A DNA stretch of 6,356 nt from positions 1 through 6,356 of the forward strand of contig JAFCZU010000363.1 of the NCBI GenBank assembly GCA_019314185.1, given 5' to 3'. Below are positions 1-5,876 of this stretch, in pieces. The stretch comes from Deltaproteobacteria bacterium (GTDB lineage Bacteria; Desulfobacterota; Desulfobacteria; Desulfobacterales; ETH-SRB1). Both the position numbers and the translations under genes were made by a program. Under the pieces are notes generated by a model. It was not told the DNA's origin, did no database searches, and saw only the letters and a program-made list of their open reading frames with translations. Within the stretch, counting starts at the first letter, position 1; every line of letters starts with the position of its first letter.

Positions 1-1181
1 AAATTATGTTGATCCGGTTGACTCAAAGAAATTAATAGAAAAGGCTGTTCAGGGAATGGTACACAGTCTTGATCCCCATTCTTCATTGTTGCCTCCTGAA
101 GCATTTGAAGAGCTTCGGATAGATACTCATGGCGAATTCGGCGGTATCGGAATTGTAATAACAATGCAAAAAGGTATAATTACCGTTATCTCTCCGATTG
201 AAGGCACACCTGCCTACAAAGCAGGAATAATAGCAGGTGATAAAATAATCAAGGTTGATGGTGACTTAACCAAAGATATGATGCTATGGGAAGCGGTAAG
301 AAAGATGCGCGGACCAAAAGGAGAGACGGTTGTTATAACTATAATAAGGGAAGGCTCCCCAAAACCGATAGACTTCACACTGATTCGAGACATTATTCCT
401 GTTAAAAGTGTAAGATCTCTTGTATTAAAGCCCGGATATGGATACATCTGGATTACCAACTTTCAGGATAACACAACACATGACCTTAAAATCGCTTTGA
501 AAAAGTTGGAATCTGCCGAGGTTCCGCTATCGCAACAATCCAGGAGGACTTCTTAACCAGTCGATTAAGGTGTCAGATATATTTCTTGAAAAGGGCAAAA
601 TTGTTTCCATTAAGGGAAGGCAGAAACAGCATACAAAGATATTCAGGGCTCATCCTAATGAAGAAAAACGTGATTATCCCATTGTTGTGCTGATAAACGG
701 GGGAAGTGCAAGTGCATCGGAAATAGTTGCCGGAGCGCTTCAGGACCATAAAAGGGCTATTATTTTAGGGACGACCTCTTTTGGTAAAGGATCGGTACAG
801 ACTGTAGAAACTTTAAGAGGAGGATATGGTCTTAAATATACGATCGCCAGATATTATACGCCAAGCGGACGCTCAATTCAGGCAGAAGGAATTATTCCCG
901 ACATAGAGGTTAAACAAAGGTTCTTGGACCAGGAAGATTCTGGTAAGGAGTTGCTGAAGGAAAAAGATTTAAAAAATCATCTTGAGGCAGAGCCGCATAA
1001 AAAATCAAAAAGTAAAAAGGAATTTATTGAAAAAAAGGATAAAGAGAAAAAAATCGATCAACATAAAATCAGAACCAGACATACTCCTCTTACGCTTGAA
1101 AATATCCATGATGATAACCAGATCAAGCGCGCCCTTGAAATCATGATAGGTTATGATATTTTAAAGGGTGTTCATGGTTAA
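1..1181 (+). pseudogene. ctpA: Carboxy-terminal processing protease CtpA (peptidase S41), 5'-partial and frame-disrupted
   Basis: This is a periplasmic serine protease of the CtpA/Prc family, which trims C-termini of envelope proteins and cell-wall hydrolases. Reading starts before the window; the first full codon is at 2. Frame one (2-556) holds the SLDPHSSLL segment and a PDZ domain at about 140-370 (GEFGGIGIVI, then PAYKAGIIAGDKIIKVDG). Frame two (readable from 525) holds [10 protein letters not shown] and the catalytic core. Aligning with the S41 family by memory and the CtpB spacing of 25 and 4 residues, the nucleophile is the middle Ser of GSASASE (711-713), the general base Lys is in FGKGS (786-788), and the third residue is Gln (798-800). 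Between LESAEVPL and RNNPGG the expected KGLxLDL strand is missing, and the frame changes by an amount matching a loss of about 20 nt. A Lys-rich linker (about 945-1075) precedes a typical C-terminal helix ending in DILKGVHG. As written, no functional protease would be made. Family assignment is very secure; whether the lesion is real or a sequence error is open. Confidence 0.9.
1163..1168 (+). promoter_or_regulatory. Ribosome binding site deciding the start of the deacetylase gene
   Basis: AAAGGG lies 5 nt before the ATG at 1174 and inside the last codons of the protease gene. It favours ATG 1174 over the in-frame GTG at 1168, which would overlap the site itself. The placement suggests translational coupling to the protease. 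Confidence 0.6.
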
Positions 1182-2139
1182 AAAACCGGCAATGATAAAA
1201 ACAAAAAAAAGAGGTCTCAGGAAGAAAAGCAGTCAAAAAACAAATTATAAAAAGGCGGTTGCCGGGATATTGCTGCTGGCACTGTTGGTTATCATTGCAG
1301 CGCTTTTTGCTCATCACTTGATACCGTGCGGTCAGATTGAGCAGCCTGTTAAAAAAGCTTCGATTCATAAAAAGACAATTTCTAAAATACCTGTTTTCGA
1401 AATATATCCCAAAGAGGATAAACCTGTCCGAAAACCTGTACTTAAACCAAAACCTCTGTTGCCGGATCAATTGCCCCGGGTATCGATTATTATCGATGAC
1501 ATAGGTTATGAAAGAGTTATAGCGGATAAATTTTTAAGTCTTGATGCTGTTCTCACGTTTTCTGTATTTCCTCATAGTCCTTTTCAGAAAGCATTTGTCA
1601 GAAAAGCCGTTGCAAAAGGGTGTGAAATAATGCTTCATCTGCCGATGGAGCCGAATGGATTTCCTGAAATTAATCCAGGGCCAGGTGCGCTGCTGACTTC
1701 GATGTCTCCTGATGAGCTTATCTGCCAGCTCAATGAAAACCTGGATGCCATACCCTTAATCAAAGGGGTCAATAATCACATGGGTTCAAAAATGACCTCT
1801 GTATCTACCCAGATGTATCAAATTTTTTCTGTTCTGAAAAAAAGAGGACTTTTTTTTATTGACAGTTACACAACACCCAAAACTCTTTGTAAACCATCGG
1901 CTCGTTTGCTGCAAATCCCTTTTGCCCAAAGGGATGTTTTCCTGGATCATATACAGGAACCCGACTTTATCCGAAAACAGATAAAAGAATTAATTCATAT
2001 TGCCATTTCTCATGGTGAAGCAATAGGCATTGCTCATCCGCATTCAGTGACATATGAGATTCTTCGCGAAGAACTTCCTGAACTTCAAAAAAAGGTTCGT
2101 CTTGTTTCCGCCTCAAGTCTTGTGCATATAATCGATTAG
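1174..2139 (+). CDS. Divergent polysaccharide deacetylase family protein (DUF610/YibQ-like), membrane-anchored
   Basis: This intact protein of 321 residues belongs to the DUF610/COG2861 branch of the NodB-like carbohydrate deacetylase fold. Substrate and activity in this branch are not firmly established; a cell-wall glycan role is usual speculation. A Lys/Arg-rich cytoplasmic N-terminus (residues 1-26) precedes one hydrophobic anchor (about 27-46, [16 protein letters not shown]). A basic, Pro-rich linker to about residue 100 follows, then the catalytic-type domain. Visible family motifs are the Asp pair in SIIIDDIGY (108-109), HLPMEP (155-160), [10 protein letters not shown] (200-209), FFIDSYTT (227-234) and IAHPH (286-290), in the expected order for metal and substrate binding. 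The ATG at 1174 is chosen because AAAGGG precedes it by 5 nt. The gene overlaps the protease end by 8 nt, so the two are very probably cotranscribed. In Enterobacteria yibQ adjoins envC, and envC-ctpA-yibQ order is common elsewhere, so envC may lie left of this window. No internal lesion was seen. Confidence 0.93.
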   Translation: MVKKPAMIKTKKRGLRKKSSQKTNYKKAVAGILLLALLVIIAALFAHHLIPCGQIEQPVKKASIHKKTISKIPVFEIYPKEDKPVRKPVLKPKPLLPDQLPRVSIIIDDIGYERVIADKFLSLDAVLTFSVFPHSPFQKAFVRKAVAKGCEIMLHLPMEPNGFPEINPGPGALLTSMSPDELICQLNENLDAIPLIKGVNNHMGSKMTSVSTQMYQIFSVLKKRGLFFIDSYTTPKTLCKPSARLLQIPFAQRDVFLDHIQEPDFIRKQIKELIHIAISHGEAIGIAHPHSVTYEILREELPELQKKVRLVSASSLVHIID

Positions 2140-2157
2140 CACAGGCCTCGCTGCGAG

Positions 2158-2307
2158 ATCTTTGAAAAATGTTATATTTCGTTTAGGTCGAATTCTTGCA
2201 TTTATTATGATGGATGAACATTTTAATTGCGCCCCAAAATGCTCATGAAGTGAACAAAATCGACTTTTTACGAATTCATCAAGTTTCGCATCTTTGATTA
2301 AAGTTAT
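2158..2307. repeat. Imperfect 18-bp direct repeat pair bounding 114 bp
   Basis: The copies at 2158-2175 and 2290-2307 both start ATCTTTGA and end GTTAT and match at 15 of 18 positions. They bracket the inverted repeat at 2214-2246. The arrangement could mark an inserted small element, but both copies are AT-rich and chance similarity is possible. Confidence 0.4.
2214..2246. repeat. 11-bp inverted repeat, possible bidirectional terminator or repeat core
   Basis: ATGAACATTTT (2214-2224) and AAAATGCTCAT (2236-2246) are complementary except for one position, which becomes a G-U pair in minus-strand RNA. The loop is 11 nt. It lies between two converging genes, where a shared terminator would be useful, but no run of U follows the stem on either strand, so it is not a classical intrinsic terminator. 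Confidence 0.5.
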
Positions 2308-2317
2308 TACGAAGTCG

Positions 2318-3607
2318 TCAGAAGTAATATTTTGCAAAGCAGGCGGCTTTGTAATCGTATGGTTTTTCTCCAAATTCGCTGTGAAAATCGCCATGAAACA
2401 AGCTGACTTTAAACTTGAGCTCAAGGTTTGATATTGGTTCATATAGCAATTCCGGTGTTAATGAATAACTTTTGTCCTCGGCATTGAAGATAATATTTAT
2501 GGAAGGAGTGAAGTAAAGTATATTAAAAGGTTCTTTCTGGGTGATTTTGAGATATAAATATTGTTCCATAAAATTTTTATCACTGTAGTAAGCTTTTGTG
2601 TATTTGAGACTTTTCTTAAGCTCGTTTTCGGCGCCTGTTGTCTGGTATGTATTATATGCTTTTTGAATATAGTTGTAATACCTGCTTATTTCCTCTTCGC
2701 TGAATCCTGTGCCGTTTCTGTAAATCTCCGCAATAAATGTTGTGTCATATCTGTTTAGATAACGAATTCCAAGAAGATAACTTGCAGTGTTAGATTGTCT
2801 GATATGCAAGTTGCCATTATTGTCTATATATTTCTTCTCAAAATTATTAATAAATGTTGCTTCGCCGTGCAGTTCGAAGTTAGTCGTAAAATTTCTTGAA
2901 AAATCGATTCCAAGCTTGTCCTCAATGCTTTTTCCCGCAAGAAACATAATATCTATGTCAGTATCATATGTCAGGAAGTATAGCTTTCCTGCAAAATTCA
3001 GATGGTCTGTTTTTCCAAAACTGCTGTTGAGATTATTATAAACAGGAATAATTACCGGCGTGAAAGCGATGGTTTTGATGCGTCTTGAAAGGCTCTTGAT
3101 ATAATCAATGGATATTATTGAATAACCCTCAAGGGATGCTTCGGGATCATCCGGGTCTTTTGGTCTGCTTGTAAAGGCAGCGGGATTCCACGCATAACCT
3201 TTACCCCAATTCATTACCTTTTTACCGGCTTCAATAGTAAAAGAAGGTGTGGCTTCAAATGAGACAATGCCTTCGTATAATTCTGTTTCATCGTCCCACC
3301 CAAGATAATCCTGTGTCATGCTGGTGTTTGTTTTTACATAAAGTCTTGCGTAGTCTTTTTTGTAATCTGCTTCCAACTGCAAAGTAATATCGTATTCCTC
3401 GACCGAGGAACCTTCATTGCGGTTATAAAACTTTTGGTAATAAAGCGCTGCATTCTTGTTCAGGCTATATATTGTATAATCGGCTTCGATATTTCCACCG
3501 ATATGATATGGCTTATCTTTGGTGTCGGGTATTTCAAAATCATATTCATTGGCAAGCGCATTGAGGGGAAGGAGATATGTGAGGACATAAAGCAGTATAA
3601 CCAACAT
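2318..3607 (-). CDS. Predicted outer-membrane beta-barrel protein, last gene of the ABC/LolA-like operon
   Basis: This protein of 429 residues is not assigned to a named family with certainty. An N-terminal hydrophobic segment (residues 1-19) ending NALA before NEYDF looks like a signal peptide with an A-x-A cleavage site. The rest alternates polar and hydrophobic residues in many short strands rich in Tyr, Phe and Asn, and the chain ends in KYYF with a terminal Phe, the classic beta-barrel assembly signal. The segment KVMNWGKGYAWNP followed by a PKDPDDPE stretch recalls the GKxxxxWGK...NP pattern of DUF1302-like porins that accompany LolA-like proteins and exporters; this link is inference. 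The start at 3607 is chosen because an AGGA lies 9 nt upstream; ATG 3616 is the alternative, and the frame stays open to about 3766 through repeat sequence. The signal peptide has no Lys or Arg before its hydrophobic core, which is unusual and may mean that the original N-terminus was altered by the repeat at 3606-3641. Confidence 0.75.
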   Translation of the reverse strand: MLVILLYVLTYLLPLNALANEYDFEIPDTKDKPYHIGGNIEADYTIYSLNKNAALYYQKFYNRNEGSSVEEYDITLQLEADYKKDYARLYVKTNTSMTQDYLGWDDETELYEGIVSFEATPSFTIEAGKKVMNWGKGYAWNPAAFTSRPKDPDDPEASLEGYSIISIDYIKSLSRRIKTIAFTPVIIPVYNNLNSSFGKTDHLNFAGKLYFLTYDTDIDIMFLAGKSIEDKLGIDFSRNFTTNFELHGEATFINNFEKKYIDNNGNLHIRQSNTASYLLGIRYLNRYDTTFIAEIYRNGTGFSEEEISRYYNYIQKAYNTYQTTGAENELKKSLKYTKAYYSDKNFMEQYLYLKITQKEPFNILYFTPSINIIFNAEDKSYSLTPELLYEPISNLELKFKVSLFHGDFHSEFGEKPYDYKAACFAKYYF

Positions 3608-3641
3608 GGTATGCATTCCTACGCTGGAGCATGGGAACGAG
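3606..3641. repeat. REP-like palindromic element at the start of the beta-barrel gene
   Basis: The arms TTCCTACGCT (3616-3625) and AGCATGGGAA (3628-3637) pair at 9 of 10 positions, counting one G-T pair. Minus-strand flanks are CTCG before and GCATACC after. I recognise this as a degenerate member of the widespread dispersed palindrome with core CCCACGCT/AGCGTGGG; the recognition is from memory. It overlaps the presumed ribosome binding site and both candidate start codons (3616 and 3607) of the downstream minus-strand gene. Confidence 0.65.
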
Positions 3642-3677
3642 AAAAAAAATAATTTGAAGAGTGGAGCGACAACAACA

Positions 3678-3763
3678 TTCAAAATTCGATGTTGGACGTT
3701 CGATGTTCGATGTTCATCTTTTAATCTGTTCGAACCCTTGGAACAGAGAACCTCTGAACCTTC
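3678..3763. repeat. Degenerate heptamer-repeat island between the beta-barrel and LolA-like genes
   Basis: From 3678 to 3719, six consecutive 7-bp units each begin with TT: TTCAAAA, TTCGATG, TTGGACG, TTCGATG, TTCGATG, TTCATCT. A second block (3731-3763) has GAAC at 3732, 3741, 3748 and 3756, spaced 9, 7 and 8. The minus-strand open frame across it reads TSNVQHRILN, a phrase I recall from spurious proteins in environmental genomes, which suggests a dispersed repeat. It is not treated as coding. Confidence 0.7.
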
Positions 3764-3774
3764 CATAACTATCC

Positions 3775-4508
3775 TTACCGGAGACCGTCAATTCTTGGCA
3801 TATAGTTTAAGGTGAAAACCTCGTCCGGCAAATCCTTCTTTTTCATCTTTGCAAATATAAAAATTGATTTATATCCTTTATATAGAGGGCTGTCTGTTTC
3901 GATTACGGCAGGTCGTACAATACCATCGCCAAACTCCTTGATTTCTTTAAAATAAAGGGTTTTGATCAGCATCCCGGATGCGGCAAAACATTTAATTACA
4001 GTTGGAACATGCCTTTTATCATCCACCCACATTTGGAGTCTGTCATAGGCGACAGCCGTTGTTTTTGCTTTTAAGTAAAGGATGTATTTATCATCTATTT
4101 TTTCAAACTTCTCGCAGTTGTATTCAGCGCTGTAATCTATTCTAAGTCTGAATTGTTGAAGACTCCGCCTGTTACCGACTGGAGGCTGGTTATACGGATA
4201 GGTTTGCCGACGTTTGGAATGTAAAGCCACATATTATCGCCAACCCGCAGAGTAGAACGACCTTTTTCGCTCGCAGGGGATAAGAATATTGACGCAACAC
4301 TATCCATGCCTTTTTTTACCGAATACATGATGAACTCTTTTTTTGAGCCGTCAGGTTCTATGTTAATAAGCTTCCTGTACATCTCAAAGCTTTCAGGATT
4401 GAGGTTACGGTCAACCTGTTTCAGCAGTTCATTGCCGTCTAAGGCAAAGGTTAATGGAACGGCGGTTACAAGACAAAAAATAATTGCAATAAAGATTCTT
4501 TTTTTCAT
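3775..4508 (-). pseudogene. Outer membrane lipoprotein-sorting protein (LolA-like), frameshifted
   Basis: This is a periplasmic carrier of the LolA-like fold (PF17131-type), expected to shuttle a lipoprotein or lipid across the periplasm. It begins at ATG 4508 with AAGG (4515-4518) 6 nt upstream. Residues 1-22 are a signal peptide (MKKRIFIAIIFCL... with cleavage after TFA). The first frame continues through NMWLYIPNVGKPIRI and QSVTGGVFNN, both typical of the family, then stops at 4137-4139. The second frame resumes with RIDYSAEYNCEKFEKI and runs to TLNYMPRIDGL, stopping at 3775-3777. It includes RLQMWVDDKRHVPTVIKC and ASGMLIKTLYFKEI, the expected second half. Conserved residues abut with no long loss, so about 1 or 4 nt are missing near 4143-4146. 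Together the halves give about 244 residues, normal for the family. There is no homopolymer at the junction, so a simple slip error is not obvious. It follows the permease by 114 bp, in the same operon. Confidence 0.88.
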
Positions 4509-4533
4509 GCAGCACCTTACCTTAAAAGTGATT

Positions 4534-4562
4534 GGTTTCGGGTTCAAGGTTCAAAGGTTATA
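4534..4562. repeat. Heptamer-repeat island, GGTT-type
   Basis: Successive units GGTTTCG, GGTTCAA, GGTTCAA and AGGTTAT occupy 4534-4561. GGTT recurs at intervals of 7, 7 and 8 bp. It lies just upstream of the LolA-like gene on its transcribed side, in the gap after the permease. Confidence 0.6.
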
Positions 4563-4588
4563 GGCAACATCTTTTTATTTAAGGCTCT

Positions 4589-4616
4589 TCAACCGGAAAC
4601 TGTAAACCGCTTAACC
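4589..4616. repeat. Heptamer-repeat island, AACC-type (opposite orientation)
   Basis: Four 7-bp units, TCAACCG, GAAACTG, TAAACCG and CTTAACC, fill 4589-4616. AACC is the complement of the GGTT motif in the island at 4534-4562, so the two islands face each other across 26 bp and could partly pair in the operon RNA. Pairing is imperfect. Confidence 0.55.
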
Positions 4617-4622
4617 CATGTT

Positions 4623-5876
4623 TTATACATGTCTTAACGCATCGACAGGTTCCATTTTTGACGCTTTATATGCCGGATGCAAAGTGGCAAAAACAGAAAC
4701 AAGCAGCACGATTGCTGTTAACCAGAACAATTCATTAATGTTAATTGCAGGTGATAATAACAGGTTGTCCATCCGGCCAAAAGAAAACCTGATCTTAAAG
4801 ATATTTAACAGGTAAATCCCTGCAATACCGATAATATTTCCGGCAAGACCGCTTATCAGGCCAAGAAAGAATCCTTCGGAAAGAAAAAGCCCCATGATTT
4901 TGCCAGGGCTGGTTCCTATGGCAATCATTGTTCCGATTTCTCTGATTCTTTCATAGACTGACATGATCATTACATTTAAAATGCTGATAAGAACGATAGC
5001 AATCATAATAAGTTTCATGGAAATGGTCATTAAGTCTATCATGTTTGCTATATTGACAAAGGGGGATAGTTTTTCCCATGTATGAATTTCAAATATTGGC
5101 CCGCCCTTTTTGTTTTTGAATTTTAACAGAGAAGATTTCAGATCCGTATATACAGTGCTGAGCTGGTTGAAATTTTTGATACGTATGGCAATCTCTGTTA
5201 CTTCCGATTTTTCCATGCGCAGCAAGGTTCGAGCATCCTTGATATGGATGTAGCCCTCTTTGCCCTGGGGGCCGAGAACAGACTCAATAATTGCCGCTAC
5301 TGTAAAATTCAAGCCGTTTATGGAACCATCCTTGTTTTGAGCCACAATTACTACCGGGCTTCCTGCCTTGATTTTCATTCCTGTGGCCAGATTTTTGGGG
5401 ATAATGATTTCTCCTGGCTTAACAAAGATTTTTTTTCTGACGTTATCCTTAAATAGCATGCGGTTTGTAACATCAGGGCAAACCATTGTCTCTTTTTCAG
5501 GGTCAACGGCATTAAGACGGATATTAGTAGTTTCAGTGTAGTTGCTTAGCATGGCGCTGAATTTTATCCTTGGAGCACAGGCTTCTACATCAGGATGGTT
5601 CTGCAGGATCTTTTCGATTGTTTTGTATTCTTTCGGGCTTAGATTCAAGTTCAAGGGCATTGAGTCGATGGAGGAGACATAGCCTTTTTTGTGAATCTGC
5701 ATTTGCGCCAGGTTGGAGTCGGTAATCTGGCCGATCATCATTTCCTTGAACGAACCGGCAAGACCGGAGAAAAGAATAACAGTTAATATACCCACGGTGA
5801 TCAAGAGGGATGTGAGAAGCGTTCTTCTTTTGTATCGCATCAGGTTGCGAATTGCCATTTTAAATATTTTGTTCAT
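4623..5876 (-). CDS. ABC transporter permease, FtsX/MacB/LolC-E type
   Basis: This intact inner-membrane permease has 417 residues. Topology is the four-helix type VII ABC pattern. TM1 is at about 20-41 after the MAIRNLMRYKRRTLLTS start typical of LolC/E and MacB relatives. A large periplasmic MacB-PCD-like domain spans about 42-280. TM2 is at about 284-306, followed by the coupling segment YERIREIGTMIAIGTSPGKI (308-327), TM3 at about 329-357 and TM4 at about 382-400. The tail is PAYKASKMEPVDALRHV, a hallmark of the family. Such permeases use ATP-driven movement of the periplasmic domain to extract or push a substrate rather than conduct it. ATG 5876 is chosen because GGAGG (5883-5887) lies 6 nt upstream; the frame extends to 5912 but without a comparable site. 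It overlaps the ATPase gene by 17 nt. Only one permease is visible, so a homodimer (MacB-like) is more likely than LolC-LolE, unless another lies outside the window. Confidence 0.93.
   Translation of the reverse strand: MNKIFKMAIRNLMRYKRRTLLTSLLITVGILTVILFSGLAGSFKEMMIGQITDSNLAQMQIHKKGYVSSIDSMPLNLNLSPKEYKTIEKILQNHPDVEACAPRIKFSAMLSNYTETTNIRLNAVDPEKETMVCPDVTNRMLFKDNVRKKIFVKPGEIIIPKNLATGMKIKAGSPVVIVAQNKDGSINGLNFTVAAIIESVLGPQGKEGYIHIKDARTLLRMEKSEVTEIAIRIKNFNQLSTVYTDLKSSLLKFKNKKGGPIFEIHTWEKLSPFVNIANMIDLMTISMKLIMIAIVLISILNVMIMSVYERIREIGTMIAIGTSPGKIMGLFLSEGFFLGLISGLAGNIIGIAGIYLLNIFKIRFSFGRMDNLLLSPAININELFWLTAIVLLVSVFATLHPAYKASKMEPVDALRHV

Larger units (their letters stand above)
2140..2317. other. 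Non-coding gap between convergent genes, repeat-like
   Basis: This 178-bp stretch separates the stop of the deacetylase from the stop of the beta-barrel gene. It holds no credible gene; a minus-strand open frame across it has no start signal or recognisable family. It contains an imperfect 18-bp direct repeat pair and an 11-bp inverted repeat (listed separately). A short CTCG/CGAG hairpin (about 2148-2158) just after the deacetylase stop is too weak to call a terminator. The text resembles an intergenic element I recall recurring in Desulfobacterales genomes, but this is memory, not a search. Confidence 0.5.

Noticed and set aside
515..570. Programmed ribosomal frameshift in ctpA
   Set aside because: Conserved residues are missing at the junction and no slippery sequence is evident, so a deletion explains it better.
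1141..1470. Minus-strand open frame opposite the deacetylase start
   Set aside because: It is a shadow of an A-rich coding region; the plus-strand gene has strong motifs and a ribosome site.
2148..2158. Intrinsic terminator after the deacetylase gene
   Set aside because: The stem is only 4 bp (CTCG/CGAG) with no U run directly after it.
2113..2442. Minus-strand open frame of 109 codons across the convergent gap
   Set aside because: It overlaps the ends of both well-supported genes, has no ribosome site or recognisable family, and covers repeat-like sequence.
3678..3763. CRISPR-like array
   Set aside because: Units are 7 bp with no spacers of uniform length; no cas gene is present.
3608..3766. 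N-terminal extension of the beta-barrel protein up to 3766
   Set aside because: The extension is translated from the repeat elements, and the signal peptide begins only after it; a start at 3607 (or 3616) fits an exported protein.
3606..3815. Plus-strand open frame through the REP-like and heptamer repeats
   Set aside because: Its translation is a by-product of repeats and it overlaps the 3' end of the LolA-like gene on the other strand.
5244..5456. Plus-strand open frame inside the permease gene
   Set aside because: It is antisense to a well-supported permease and has no family features of its own.
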